From Doryteuthis pealeii (Eukaryota > Mollusca > Cephalopoda > Myopsida > Loliginidae): a stretch of 64,000 nt of DNA. Made by a program: the position numbers and the translations under genes. The notes under the pieces are model-generated. The model searched no databases. It saw only the letters and a list, made by a program, of their open reading frames with translations, and was not told the DNA's origin. Shown in pieces: positions 34,345-47,613 of the stretch; positions within the stretch are counted from its first letter, which is position 1, and each line of letters begins with the position of its first letter. The DNA lies in contig CM042152.1 in assembly GCA_023376005.1 (NCBI GenBank), positions 71,514,571-71,578,570 on the forward strand. The letters are read 5' to 3'.

Positions 34345-34715
34345 TCTTTTTTTTTTTTTTTTGCTTTTTTTGTAATAAGTGCCTCTGAATCAAAATTGGA
34401 TATAAACTTGTAGACATTTGCCCAACAACTGAACTTTCTGAAAAGCTAGTATTATTATGATTAATTGACTCAATGAGAGATTTTCATGCCCACCTTAGCT
34501 GTGATTCACTGGAGGCTGAGTGACAGCAAGTCTCCTCGGGTCTCCATGACTCTTCCGAGTCTCTTAGCTGATCTTAACAATGCTGTTGTTTGGCTAAGCT
34601 CAATTCTTCCTTAATTTTCAATTCACCCAGATTCTTTTCCAAACCCTTGGGAACCGTTCCAAGGGCAACCATTACAATTGGTACATTCTTTACCTTCATA
34701 TTTCACAGTTATTAT
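34345..34715 (-). pseudogene. LINE 3' end with poly(T) start (right arm)
   Basis: Mirror of 33870-34232. The T-rich tract at 34346-34372 is the complement of the tail, and the coding relic lies beyond it. The two LINE ends face each other tail to tail across the palindrome centre. Confidence 0.7.
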
Positions 34716-34721
34716 TATTAT

Positions 34722-34762
<41 letters not shown>

Positions 34763-34952
34763 TTCGAATCACATAGCGATAGTACTCATCTGTGATGACA
34801 AGTATGTATTTCCCATTTGGGAGGTGTCCAAAGTCAGCACTGACCTCCGTTCATGGAGTTGGAGGAAGAAGGGCATTTTCAGAGGCTCTTTCATGGGGTA
34901 GATATAGAGATTTGGCAGCTGAAAAAGTTTTTCATTGTGTGTGTTCGATTAT

Positions 34953-35334
34953 TTTTGTATATAAGGCGTGCTGTGATCCACCACTTAAACTTATAGACTC
35001 AGCGAGGTCACGTGGTTTAAACCCCAGCCAAACAATAACCCGAATACTTGGTTTGTTAACTATCTAATCGCTGATATTGACAACCGTTCATTTGCACGTT
35101 ATTCGACATTCACGAACGACCCACAACCAAAGGATCATACCCAACACTAAGGGACACCAAGGAACAACAAAGGATCATACCCAACACTGAGGGAAACCAA
35201 CGAGCAACCAAAGGTTCTTCACTAAGGATCGTGCTCTGCTTAACACAAGGGATCTCCGCTGGCGGTTTAAACCACGTGACCTCCGAGTCTATAAGTTTAA
35301 GTGGTGGATTACAGCAGGCCTTATATACAAAATT
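34953..35334. mobile_element. TIR mini-element (right arm copy)
   Basis: Inverse copy of 33243-33626, with TIRs near 34953-35028 and 35258-35334. The second TIR has lost a few bases (ACGTGACCTCCGAGTC, missing part of the GCTGA step). Confidence 0.7.
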
Positions 35335-35620
35335 ATTTCAACAGTAGTATTCGTATTTTTTAGCGTTCAAGCGAGGCCTTTGCTGTGATACGCTGAATAT
35401 TGCTCAAATGTTGGCATCATATGTTCCTGTGATGCTCCAAGCAGAGGATGTCATCGCTGACATTGACAGCCCTTGAAAGCGTTTTGTCCGTGGAAAATCT
35501 TACTTGCTGAACTGACCCCCCAAAAATAGGCGTGTTACCTGCATATCGTTATATATTTAGATTCTTCAGCTACTTTTAGTTGGTTGTATCCTTGGTTAAA
35601 GTTTGATCTCTGAAATCTTT
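35335..35620 (-). pseudogene. Gypsy reverse transcriptase relic (right arm)
   Basis: Mirror of 32940-33242, with additional indels so that the SDD-containing patch is less complete. Confidence 0.55.
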
Positions 35621-36009
35621 CTCTTGAAAAATAGGGCAGTGTTGGTGTTGTGTATCGTCCCCTCTTATGCTTTATTCCGATCACAGGAGGCCACCGTCTG
35701 CCAAGAAAGGACTAAAGTGGAATATTGCATGTCATGGACTGCTCAACCACCTGGGTTCTATCCTTAAACATCACGGGTCACCATCCACGGCCACAGGTGG
35801 CCCATTGGGGGTCTTACCCCTCTGCAGAAGTGCAGTCGATGCATTCTAACGCCCCAGCTGACAGGGCGAAAGAGGTTTGGAGAGAGATAGTCATTATATG
35901 ATTAGTAGGCATTGTTCTTGTTGGCCGCTGTACACAAATTCGATCACGCCATCCGATTCATAGTCGTCCTCGAGGTCGTGTACCCTGCTGTTGGCTTTCA
36001 AGTTGTATC

Positions 36010-36240
36010 ATCTGAAGTGCAGTATTGGTCGGTTGTGGTTGCGACTACCTATGTGCAGGTTTGAAACCGCAGACAAAGAAAGTGAGTCAACTTCATACAC
36101 GTGTTGCACTGTGGTTGTACGCAGGACGCTCTGTGGCTTCAGGGTGTGGCCAAGTACCACCACAGTTATGGAATGTTTCGGTTGCCTGTGTTAGGTTGTT
36201 TCGGAGTGGTGACGCTTTGTTTCGGCGCGGACGTGATTAA
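36010..36240 (-). pseudogene. Gypsy gag zinc-knuckle relic (right arm)
   Basis: Mirror of 32290-32520. The cysteine spacing can still be followed across frames but is broken by deletions. Confidence 0.5.
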
Positions 36241-37194
36241 CATTCGTTGATCTTGGGAGATCAGAGCTGTAACGTCCTGGTGAGTTGCAGTAGTTCCTAT
36301 AGTGTCATGTTGGGGTTGGTGAACTCTCTTTCCCGTTATTATGTTGATTTACAACCCCAGCGGACATCTATCCGTCAGCTGATAGTCGAAAATCGGTATT
36401 GTGAGATAGCCACCATGTGATAGAAAGGGTACATAGGTGTGTGCCAGAGGAGAAGGGGGATAAAATATGGTTGTTCAGATGATTAGATTGAGAAATGAGC
36501 CCATTCCCGTCCCAATGTAATGTTCGGTCTTTTAGCGTAAGGATGCATGTGGATGGTTTTATGTTAATGGTTGTGTCCATGGATTTATTGAGCTTGTGAG
36601 ACCGATAGCGTCTTTATTTCTTTGCCGGATGTCAGGGTCTTCACCTGTCTGCAGACCTAATTAGGCAGACCTAGTTGCTGTCCTTTGATTTGGGTAGCTA
36701 TCACTACAATACATTGAATACATGCAATCCTTATTAATTATGACGACGCTATGGCAGAACTTAAAAAGTATACGCCAAAACCAAAGTGCCAAATTTTCAC
36801 CATCCATGTTCTAATAACTAGAAGTGGAAAAACTGATGAAAGTTTGACCAATAGACCATATTCGACTGGCCCTCCATCCGCTTAGTAAGGACTGCGATTT
36901 AAATCAGTAACGGCAGAAGTTAGTCGCGATTTGTACATCCGTTCCGGATACAAATGTATAAGTCTTCATAAACGGGCTACCGTCTACGCGTATACGAAGT
37001 AGACTCACAGAAAAATAAGTGCTCTGTGTAAATGTACGTACGACCTGGCTGTAGAGCAAGAAATGGCTACTGAGAAATCTATGTGAAAACTACTACCAAA
37101 TACATATCTCTTAAAGGCCCTATTTTCTCTGAAAACGACATGTAGCAGTGGCTAGTGGTAACAGATGTTACCACTAGCCGCTAGATGTTCTATG

Positions 37195-37425
37195 GTTAAC
37201 TTATCTTAGGGCTATGTCCTGTAACAGGTGCAACAAAAGGCATTACCTAAGTGTGCAAATATACCACCCACCACATTGGCTTCGGTTGCCTGCGCGACTA
37301 ATTTCGCAGGCTTTTTATGGATGTTAAAAATTAACAATACTCCGGTCAAGGCCTAATAGACACGGGAGCATTGAGAGCTATCATGAATCACCAAATCGTA
37401 CGACAGTTTGGCTAGCGACTGGAAG
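37195..37425 (+). pseudogene. Gypsy-type knuckle and protease relic (right arm)
   Basis: Mirror of 31059-31300. A readable patch is GLIDTGALRAIMNHQIVRQF, with the aspartic protease DTG. Upstream TGTAACAGGTGCAAC encodes a C-x-x-C start of a knuckle, broken by a missing base. Confidence 0.6.
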
Positions 37426-37799
37426 TGTTAGCGTGGCTTCTTCATCTCTGTCTTCTAAAATAACTGGCCCCGTCTCGGTCGCGGGAGATAAAGCTTATCC
37501 CAACGTGAAACTGGTATATACTAAAATATCAATTCACATATAACTAGTTAGGTATGTATAATTCCCGCACCTTTCAATAAAGGGGAATCACTTGAAATTC
37601 TTTAAAAATCAACAAAAATAAACTAATAATATAATTTTGATAAAATTTTCGGTATATATGAAGTAATAAAAGAAGAGTTTTATTTTAATTAAATGTTTAC
37701 CCTAATTTGAAAAGGCTACGTATTAAGTTAGTTTTTGTTTCGTGCATTATTAAAATGTAAATTAAATGGCCTCGTGGTGTGGGGGATAATTTACGGGGA

Positions 37800-38440
37800 C
37801 AATGTAGCAGAGGAGATAGCGGGAAATTCAAGACAAGAGTACGACGCATATTTACTACAAACAAGGGTTTGACAGACGTTAAATGTACTCACAATACATA
37901 TAAATACGTTTAAAACAAGTGGTTAGTGAATGTTCAATTCAATGTCGTTTAGGTTAGTTGGATATAGCTACTGGTATTTTGGTAGTTTAGGGTCTTCAGA
38001 GACCGTGGTAGGTTAAGAGAGTTAGATTGCAAGAGATTAGTCCTGCTAGAAGACTATTATTTTGCACTAGACTCAGTATCAGATATTTTAGTCGAGCAAT
38101 ATCCGAAGTTATTGTAGCAAATAGTTTTCTAATCCTAACGAGATGTAGTAGGCATGTATCGACCGTCTCGAGTGTTGAATAAAGTGTCTAAGTCCACAAG
38201 ACTCGTGGGGTCGGTGAACAAAGAATTACCTTCTAGGGTTATTATTCTAATTGTCGAATTTATCCTTAAATGTGGCTAGCTGAGAGTGTAGCAGGAACGC
38301 TACGACCTACATTGTGTCCGCAAGGGGTTAGGAGTGAAAGAGAGGGGGAGCAGGTGCCTGCTTTTATGAACATCATCATGATCCTAATGGGACAGCCTGC
38401 TGCTAACCAGTTAAACCGAAGTTTGTCCTCTAGGGCTGCG
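37800..38440 (-). repeat. Diverged repeat unit B (right arm)
   Basis: Mirror of 30030-30690, with the same landmarks on the minus strand. Confidence 0.5.
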
Positions 38441-38982
38441 AGTCGTATAGCTGAAGTATGTCCCTTACTAAATTTCAACACCTTCCATCAACGAAATGAA
38501 GATTCCATGTCGAGGGTATTTTTTTTTAATAGTGGGGTTGGAGTTTAAATATTGACCTGCATATATTTTTTTTTTCTGCGAGTTTTTTCTTCTTTTTTTT
38601 TCCGTCATTTTTTTTATAGGGTAGAAAATTGTCCGGTTGGGGAACTTTCAAACTTAAAGTTTATTTAGTGTCGGGCCAAAAAAGCCTGACCCCTTTCTCC
38701 GGACGTACGCGTGCTGATGCAAGCACAGCGTACGTGCGTAAAAGAACGCACGCAGATTACTCCTTCCACGTTCCGAAAGAGTTTCGCGTTTTTCGCACGT
38801 ACGCAAACCCTTTCCAGACAAATCCAGTTTTCGCTGTTTTAAGCTCCTCCCCTTTGACCGAACGTACGTGAGGACACGCACGATCGTACCCAGCTGATGA
38901 ATCAAGCTACCTCCTTTCCATTATTTCATCATCACTGACGAACTTTTCCTGGCCTCATTTCATGCTGTTACATACGCCTATC

Positions 38983-39012
38983 GTTTCAACGCTATACAGC
39001 GCTTTTCATCAG
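38983..39012 (-). ncRNA. Hammerhead-ribozyme-like core (right arm)
   Basis: Exact mirror of 29456-29485: CTGATGA, stem AGCGCT/AGCGTT and GAAAC are all preserved. Agreement between otherwise error-prone arms shows the motif is a true sequence; its function is not shown. Confidence 0.3.
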
Positions 39013-39367
39013 AGTTTATCAAAGAAAGATGAGAGAATACATGTAAGATTTGGCAACAAATAACAATCAACGTAGATATGTATTTATAACTATGGAAAAA
39101 GGGGGAAATATATGGTGGGGGGGGGGGAATAGATGTTCGTGTCAACAAGCTCCCGCCGAGAGCGGGGGCCAAAAACAAGCAAGTCCACAGTCTTCCAGCA
39201 AGCCAAACTTCCCCTGGTCAACACGCTCTTCGTTTTCGTTTAGCAGCTGCAAAATTACATTAAAGAATTACTCGGTCGTTCGCGTCAGTTAACCTGCTAC
39301 TGCAACTTCTTACTGCCCTGCGTTTGACTCGCACGTTATTTATGTACGTATTTACCGAAACATCCTG

Positions 39368-39442
39368 GCACTTCGCGTCCGTCCAATGCTTAACTCGCGT
39401 CTACATTCGCATGCGGGGGACGCGGGCTCGATCCCGGCAAGC
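39368..39442 (+). repeat. tRNA-like sequence (right arm)
   Basis: Mirror of 29027-29101, with the B-box-like GGCTCGATCCC at 39425-39435. Confidence 0.4.
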
Positions 39443-39857
39443 AAGCAATGTCTTGCTCTTTTTCTTTTTCCGTTATAATAACATAATATTTAATACAACT
39501 TGCGATCTGGGAGGATCATAATACGGACGCCGATAGGCTAGTATTTATAATATCATTTGGCGGAATTATTTCTTCAAATCAATTTTTACAAATGTTCGCA
39601 ACGAAAGAAATTTGCACTTATCTTTTTCCGGGTGATTCATTTTCTGTATTAATGACTATTCCGGGTATTATTCTTTATGTGGTATTTTGGTCATGGAGAC
39701 TTTCTTCTTGGCATAACTTCTCCCCTCCCCAACGAGATGTTCGCTGACCGGGTCCGAGTACTAACTGCTAACTGACAATAGGGATCGCTTTCCCTTCCCC
39801 CCAACGTGACGTCACCTGTCTCTCGGTATGTTTGGCGTACGTGGGTAAAGCAACGAG

Positions 39858-40999
39858 TGTAGTATCAATTGTTCGTTTTGTATGCCTTCCTCTTCTCAGC
39901 AAGGCCGGCTATTGCCATGACTAAGCAGTTTTTCACTTGAGGTCAAATTCTGTGATTCTCAACCTCAGCTTGGCGTCAGAGCGTCTATAAGAATGTTCTA
40001 AAAAGTTCTAAATTGTTTATCATTTGATTGAACGTAACAATGCTTCCGGTAAATTTTGTGTATATAAGAAAGTCGTTTTGCGATGACAACAACAGTTCCA
40101 GCCAGCCGTAACAGTTGACGATCTTGATTCGTTCCAAACGAATGGCCGTTCCTGATTCCTGACCGCCCTGCCTCTCTCCGCCGCTAGAACGACCCGCCTT
40201 TTTGCCGCTAGACGACCAGCCTCGCCCTTGCTGTGATGACACGAACCTTGTTCCAGTCCAGCAATACCAGCCTTTTTCAAGGCTAAACAAACCCAGCTCT
40301 TTCAGAGCTAACCAGTCGCCCTTTTCACCTCAGTCTTTCCTTAACACGAATGCGATCCTAGGCCAAATCCCTAGAAGATCTGGGTCTTCCGACCGGATAG
40401 GCGTCCCTCGCAGACAGTACGCTAAGTACTAGCTTGGTAGATCCGACTCGATCTTCCGCCAAGCAAACGCTTAGCTACTCGAGGCATTTGTGCACATGTA
40501 CAAGCTGGTCTGAAATCCCACATAACCGCGGTCAATCAGACTCAAGCAACACACGTGCTAAGCGAACGGTCCGTCGCTGTTACGTTAACGCTCGTACCCG
40601 AACAGTCCTCGACGGACTATGACCGGGCTCGCTGCCGAATCCAACCGCAAGCCGAGACCGTTACCGACCGACCACGACGCCATCGAAACCGTTACCGACC
40701 GACCATGACGTCAACCTCGCCCGTATACGCACTGCTATCCCGATTCCGGATTCCAGCTACCTATCCGACAACCGACGACCTATCCACCCAGATCGACGAA
40801 AGACTGACCGAACGCTGAGTGACCAACCTTGAACGACGAACTCTCAACTTGCGATTTACCTTTGTCAATTCTCGATAATAAATTGACCACCGAGTTACCT
40901 TCTGCCATCCAATTCCTCTGCCTTTGTCTCTTTCATTGTCTCCAGTCGTTTCACTAATTCAAACGTCTGTGGGGTCGATATCCTTATCGGCCCGCAACA
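39858..40999 (+). repeat. GC-rich LTR-like segment (right arm)
   Basis: Mirror of 27461-28606. In this orientation it reads TGTAG start, TATATAAGAA at 40061-40070, AATAAA at 40877-40882 and a GCAACA end at 40999. The next bases do not repeat the five before 39858, so boundaries or solo-LTR status are unproven. Confidence 0.4.
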
Positions 41000-41394
41000 C
41001 TAGTAATTTTTTCCGTAAATTTTGCCTTATTTTTTTTTTGTAGAAATTTTTTTTTCTTTGAGGCCGACTTGAGGCCAAAAAGCTGTCATCTTCCCCTCCT
41101 TTTGGAAGAGACAAGGGGTGCTTATAATTTCCCCATAAATTGAATGGGTGTGTGTGTGTGTGTTGTGTGTGTGTGTGTGTGTGTGTTCCCTTTTTTCTGT
41201 TTTTAAATCCCCATTTATATGTATATATAGTCATAAACTGACTAGGGATGAATTTTTAGTTTAAATCCAAAAATATTTCTCTTTTATAGTCACAAACTGA
41301 CAAGGGGATGACTTTTTCGTTTTAAGTCAACAATTTCTTTAATATTCGCAAACTGACTAGGGGTGACTTTTTCGCTTTCAAGTCCTGTAAAAAT

Positions 41395-42093
41395 TTAACT
41401 GTAAATTAAGCAGAGAGACAAGCTGGGAATGAACTTCAAAGAAGCAAGCTATGACGACAACGGGTACGACAACAGTTTCAATACATGGCAAATATACAAC
41501 AATGCCATATATATGTTATAAAAAAGGGGTAGTGAGAGTTCACTGGAATGTTCGTTAGGTTAGGTCAGACAAGCTACCGGTGAATATGTTGGTTAGGGGT
41601 CTTTACAGGACCGCGAGAGGTTTAGCTAATAGTTTAATTGTCAAGTTGCAAAGTGAATGGGTCCTGCGTGAGTCTTGAAGCCTTCAAAGTATCAAAGGTT
41701 GCATGGAAGTTAGCTTGTCTGAAGGTTGTAGTAAATTGTCGAAGGCTCTTCAAATTCTTCCGTGCGGAAATGAAAGGCAGTTCTTATCGACTGTCAAGGG
41801 TTTCTTGATAAAGTCTCTAAAATCCATAGTTCAAATGGAATGGACCAGAATTCCTTCAAGGGTTTAATATTCCCTGTCCGTTATGACCTAAGAGAACCAG
41901 CAGAGAAGAGTAGCAATAATGCACCAACCTTGGTATCTGCTAAAGGGAAGCGGTGAACAGCCAGTTTTGCCCCCTAAGGGAAAAGTGGAAAAGGGGAAGC
42001 AGTGAACGCTTTTATAAGAAACGTCACGTGATCATAAGGGGGCAGGGCATGGTTGCTGCTAGTGTTTACCGGTGAAATCCGACGTTTGCCTCC
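41395..42093 (-). repeat. Diverged repeat unit A (right arm)
   Basis: Mirror of 26380-27060. The three-copy tandem repeat and GT microsatellite lie next to it at 41148-41375. Confidence 0.5.
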
Positions 42094-42316
42094 TAAGGAC
42101 AATAACAAATACTATACTGTAAGCATAAAAAACTTTTATTTAAATTTCTGGAGAATTCTTCAAGCCTTCAAAATGGTACTCTTGCTAGGAGAATTCAAAA
42201 TTTTCTTTGTAACAAAATATATAAAATAACATACAAGACAAAAAAATAAAAATAAAAAAGATACTTTTTCTTTTTACGTTTCTATACTAGTTTTCCCTTT
42301 AAAATGTTCGCTACCC

Positions 42317-42667
42317 TTAGGGTTTGTGGACACTTTTTTTATAGCAGTTCTTAGACTGGGTAAGAATGGGAATCAAAAAATGTTTCAGAAGAATATCTAG
42401 TGCTGTAGCCCAAGAAATGTCTGTCAGCCAGGTTGGCCACAGGGCGTGGCGGAGAGTTGGAGTAAAAAGGTCTAGGGTAGAGCTTAAATCTCTATCACTC
42501 ACATATGCCAAGAAGGCTAAAAAAAATTTTGTGGGGCACTGTGCTCCGAAAAGTATTAAATCGGAAAGATGGAAGGCTTTTCTGAGGATCGTCTTAAAAG
42601 AAGCCAGATTGTCAATTTCGTATAATTTCAAGAAAAACAGAAGAAAAAAACAACAAAGATGAAACAT
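42317..42667 (-). pseudogene. Possible LINE C-terminal coding relic (right arm)
   Basis: Open for 116 codons on the minus strand, with DNLASFKTILRKAFHLSDLI and on to SWATALDILLKHF. Better preserved than the left copy at 25816-26150. No catalytic motif, so identification is tentative. Confidence 0.35.
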
Positions 42668-43327
42668 TTCACTGACTGCTAACTCATCTCCTCAAATCTT
42701 ATAGAAATGCCAGAATTTGTTACTTATCAATGGTAGGTGTGTTACAACGGAGACCAGAGGAAAAAAAGAAGGAAAATAGAATATATTGTTGAAATTTACT
42801 TTAGTCAGTACTAATTAATATTAACAGACTCTAATAATAGTGGGGTCAGAAGTTATCTGCCCGAATCCATTTTTGTACGGGTGAGTTACTTGCCCTTTGA
42901 CCTTTGTTTTCAGTTATTGTTTTAAATAAATTACACGCCTCGTGTTATGAAAAGCAGTCCTAATGTGTTGCCTTGTTAATCCAATGAAAGGTATCTCAAT
43001 TGGAATATGTTATGGTGAGGAGTATAGAGGTTGTTTGATATATTCGTTGTAAGGTCACCAGTTTGAAGTTGAACTTCATGAAATATTATTGAAAACATGA
43101 AAGACACCATAATAACATTCAATAACGTAGGCACAATGGCATAAAGAAAAAAAACTCAATATTTAAAACAACAAACAAATTGTATTGAGAAAAGGTTTAC
43201 AAAAAGGTAATGCAGAATACCGAGCAAAGTTCTTTCATCAGTCTTTTGTACAAAAGTATACTACTCCTACTACTACTCAAATTTAAATACAAGCTGTACT
43301 TAATCGTCCATCAGTAACAACCTATAT

Positions 43328-43817
43328 GTAATATCACAAAAAAGCGTATGGTAGCAAAAGAGAACAGACTAGAAATGTTGGATTAATTTCGTTTATTTAG
43401 AAATAAACAAAAGCTGGAATTGTCGAGATGATAATTCCTTTTCGCTCGGGAAAATGAGGGCAGGTGTGGGATTGAAAGCATGTTCTGGCTGATTACTTGG
43501 CTCTGCGTGACGCGGGGTGCTGCGTGGGTTGGAGGTATGGCGGTTCCTTGATCTCGGCCTGGTGTGGCGACGATCTCTGTGACGGCCCACGGTCAACTGG
43601 CCTATCGACTAAGTCAACTGTTTTTATAGCTAGTAAGAGGCTCGAGAAATCTTTGAAGGGTTTTGGGAGGAACATTTTTTATTGGTTGAAAAACATTAAA
43701 TAGAGGATACTTTTAATTGTTTATAAATTTTGTTTTTCGACCGGAAGTTTGGTTGGAGCCTATGTGTAGAACATTTGTTTTTTTGTTCATTTCGTTTACG
43801 CTGTCGTGAGGTTAACA
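43328..43817 (-). repeat. LTR-like segment (right arm)
   Basis: Mirror of 24715-25168, with the TATA-like box complement at 43620-43629. The adjacent stretch 43860-44010 holds a TTTTGTTTTG-rich segment in two tandem versions. Confidence 0.35.
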
Positions 43818-44159
43818 TCCGGTTGATGTCAGTAACTTATGTTCTGTTTCGTTGTGTTTTGCTTTGTTTTGTTTTTCTGTTTTTTTTTATTTGTTTTGTT
43901 GGTGAGGGGATGTATTGGGCTATGTTACAATTATCAGTAACTTAGGTTCTATTTCGAAGTGTTTTGTTTTGTTTTCTTTTTCTTTTTTAATTTGTTTTGT
44001 TGGCGAGTGGATGCATTGTGTTAGTAAAGATTGTGAATCAAGAGAGATATCTATTTTTGTTATAACATATATAGAGTGTTTCTCAGACATGGTGAATGTA
44101 TGAAGACTGATTTTAGGATCAGCGTTGTTCTAACTGTACAGAACAAAACAGTCAAGAGA

Positions 44160-45000
44160 GATATTCATCCAATGGCTGAGAACCTAGTTGAATTAAGACA
44201 GCAAAATATTTACCAAACTTGATACAAATCCAGGCTTTTGGCAAATTCTGCTGGATGAAAAATCCAGACCTTTCAAAATATTTGTAACACCGTTCGGGCG
44301 TTATTGTTTCAATCAGATCTTATTTGGAATCGATTCCGCACTGTAAATCTTACAATGGATTATGTCAATAATTCTGATAGGACTTGGAGGAGTAGTGTGT
44401 CATATATATAATCCCACCTGAGATCTCCATAACAGCCGTGCTCGAGTGATACTTGATCAACTATAGAATGAGAATTTCTCAAAACAGAAAATGAAGTTTC
44501 TGGGACACATACTTTCCAAGAATGGAATAGAATCCGATCCGAAAAAATAGTTTGATACAAGTATTCCCTCGGTCTACAACAGTCACATAACATTTTCATG
44601 CGTTGGTGAACCAAATGATTCAGCCACTAAATTAGCCCCTACACCAACTCCTAAAGAAAGATTGTTCTGTGGGTATAGGACCAACCACAAGTAAGAGCCT
44701 TTCAAGCTATTAAAGACACACTCAGCTCCACAGACGTTCTAGCACACTTCAGTCCTACAAGAAAGGTATTGTAGCAGCAGATGCATTTTTAGGATGGATT
44801 ATGATCATTTCAACTAAAATCAGATAATCTGAGAAAACATCGCCCCATAGTCCATGCTTCCCACTCAGTGACACAGAGAAGTGGTATGCTGTCATTGAGA
44901 AAGAAATCCTGGAAGTTACGTGGGTTTTGTGAAAAATTCACCCATCACAATCTATGGACAGTATTCATCCTAAAAACAGATCACTGCGCCCAAGTACCTC
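44160..45000 (+). pseudogene. Degraded gypsy reverse transcriptase/RNase H relic (right arm)
   Basis: Readable + strand patches, in order: KLDTNPGFWQILLDEKSRPF and VTPFGRYCFNQILFGIDSA (RT), KMKFLGHILSKNGIESDP (after the YxDD region), then VIEKEILEVTWVL (RNase H Glu box). Stops and shifts separate them. A 23-base direct repeat with three copies follows at 45012-45080; the left arm shows only two. Confidence 0.65.
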
Positions 45001-46204
45001 TACTCACAAGATTTCACAAAGGATACTAAAATTTCCACAAAGGATACTAAAATTTCCACAAAGGATACTAAAATTTCGCCTTCGGATGACTAGATACTCC
45101 TCTGAAGTAATAAATGTTCAAGTGGTACACCAAAAAAACGGCAGATGCCTATTCATGAGTTCATACCAGTGAGCTGATACAAGATGACAATGCATTTATC
45201 GACAAGTCGACGGGTATTCTGTTTCGGTCATAGCCTCTATGCTAATAACAGATAGCTGATTTATGGAAATTGAATAACAATTATATAAAAGCTCAGGACA
45301 GTGATGCATCCTGCGGTTTGAATAGATAGCTTTCAATTATGCTACCCCAGCCACTTCTGGGAGAAGAAACAACACCTGACGATAGTTATACCCTAATCTC
45401 TACGGTTGGAAACACTAGACGCCATTGTTACAAGATTAATAGGTAACATATTGATTATGTACGGTAATATAGAATTCAAAATGTAACTGGTAATTCTGAG
45501 TCATGGAAAATACCCGGAAATAATAGACAAGGCTTGGCCTTTTGCTGACTTTGTTAGTTAGTCTCTGGTTGGTCAATCCAATCTAGATAACAGGAAGTAG
45601 AGTTAGAGATTCGGATGTAGCTGGGTGACACAAGAAGACGGATGAAAATGCCATCTCTATTCCATGAGCTACTTCTCCCCCACGCGAATTGGTTAACTTG
45701 GGAATTTGTATAAAGACGTCAAAAATACCTCCAAGTCTTATTATGTTAGTTAATAAGAACCAGAACGGACACAAATATGAAGAAACACCCAAGACTAACC
45801 CAGAAGGAAGGTCAAAGAACATAGAAATAGTCAACCGAAACAAGTTCGACGATAAAGAGAAACAATCGCTTCTTTGTTCATACGGAAGACAAGAAAGAAG
45901 ACATATCCACGGAGACACACAGTCTTGACAATGGCCAGTTACTTACTCAGAAACCTTTTCGGCACCGACTAAAATAGCAAGTCAATCAGGTCGACCACTG
46001 AAAACTAACAATCGTCCAGAAATGATTGACTACTAACACTGAACTTATGTATATGAATATTTGTATAAATGTTAAGTTTGAAATAGAGGGGTTGTTATAA
46101 GATCACAACGAGACTTAGCACGTGACGTGTCACGACAAGATTAGATATTAAAGTCGAATTGTAAAAGACAGTCATGGTTTTCACGAGTTCTCATTGCAAC
46201 AACA

Positions 46205-46600
46205 AGGAATGCCAATTTTGGGGTTTACTCCACGTTCCTAGACGAGACAGATGCCCTGCATACGGTAAGACCTGCAAGGTATGTTAGTTATGAGAATAAT
46301 CACTTCCAGTTCAAGTGCCTTAACCAAGAGCGAAAGATGAACAGGAAAAAGTGTTCACATCGAAAAATGAAAAAGAAAAAAAATTCTACCGGTTCCGTGG
46401 GTATTGAACACCACTTCAGATGAGAATGATGATGATGAGAATGAACATCCATTTTGGATAAATTCTTTGCCTGCAGACAAGAAAAGCAAGGAAGTTAAGT
46501 GAATGATGTTAGAAAATGAAAACGATGGTTTTCCAGATTGACAATGGAGCAATTATTATTTATCAAAATTGTTTTAGACTTCGGAGAGTCAAAACAAGGG
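46205..46600 (+). pseudogene. Gypsy gag zinc-knuckle/protease relic (right arm)
   Basis: The + frames carry HVPRRDRCPAYGKTCKVC, the typical second half of a CPA-type double knuckle. They then run into an acidic stretch and WINSLPADKKS, as gag approaches protease. Broken by stops. It lies downstream of a pol relic in the same orientation, the reverse of normal element order, so at least two elements or a rearrangement are involved. Confidence 0.6.
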
Positions 46601-47219
46601 AAGTAATAAACTTAAAACCATGGCACCCGCCTTTATATAAAGTAATTGTAATGGTAGGTCTGATGATTTGAACTGATCTTGTGGTTGTGTTACGTGTGGC
46701 ATTAGTATTAAATATTTTGTAATTTGGATTTACTGATGGGTGTGTGGATAAGGGTTTGATATCATCTATGGAACATTTTCTGGAGAGGACCTGTGATGGA
46801 TCAGGGGTTGGTTTTCTACAACCTGTTTTCCAGTTTGGGAGTGGCCTTACTTCAGGTGCCATCGGTTACGAAGAATGGCCTATCAAGTGTTTTTTTTAAA
46901 ACTAAGTAAGATCTTGGTTCCATGTGTTAAGGTATCGCACTTAATATTAACCCCTACGCACCTACACACATTACCGGAAGTAAACACTTCTGTAAAGGCA
47001 CTCGTTTAATAAATATGCTGTATCATTCACTCCTTCGGCCGGCTATCTTATTACCTGCATATACTAAGTACTAACACCCTAATTCATCATGGTGGCAGCT
47101 ACTGAAACTTAAAAAGATCCTCACAACTCCAAGAGACAACAAGTTGAACCAGTTTAAAAAACAATTCATAAGAAGAAAAAAAACGCATATGATAAGCGAA
47201 ACTACACCAGCGCCATACC

Positions 47220-47613
47220 ACTGTAGCGTTAGTTTGTATTTGCCTGGTGGAGTTGTCTGCCCCTTTTAGTTTGCTGGGTGCCCGCTAGGGCACCATAGTA
47301 TTTAAGCACCGGGTTCAAACCCTTTCGCTCTCTTTTTCCTGTTTCAGCAACTACGAGCCATCATGGGGTAACCCCTCTCGTTGGGGCTCCGCCCCCACTA
47401 TCGCTAGTCTCATGTCTGTACTCTTTTATGTTATAATGTATCATTCATGAATGTGTCTTTATCTTTATTTGTGTACCCCTTTTTATATGTACTCTTTTAC
47501 TATGTACGTTGTATCAACTGTTATCCATGTGCTGTGTATATTAAATGTTTTGTCCGTTAACCTTCGTCGGAGTTATTCGTATGTAAAGTATCTAATAACT
47601 TTGAATCATCCTT
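47220..47613. mobile_element. 394-bp insertion present only in right arm (SINE or solo LTR)
   Basis: The left arm reads straight through this point (21580-21600). Here 394 bases are inserted and flanked by ATACC on both sides (47215-47219 and 47614-47618), a probable target duplication. The insert carries a perfect polymerase III B box core, GGGTTCAAACCC, at about 47312-47323, suggesting a tRNA-derived SINE. A TATTTAAG upstream and the short 5-bp duplication would also fit a small solo LTR, but its ends are not TG...CA. Confidence 0.6.

Noticed and set aside
39368..39442. Functional tRNA gene
   Set aside because: A and B box-like elements are present, but no clean cloverleaf or anticodon stem could be drawn by eye.
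45012..45080. Short regular direct repeats considered as a CRISPR array
   Set aside because: The three 23-base copies are contiguous with no spacers, and the DNA is eukaryotic.
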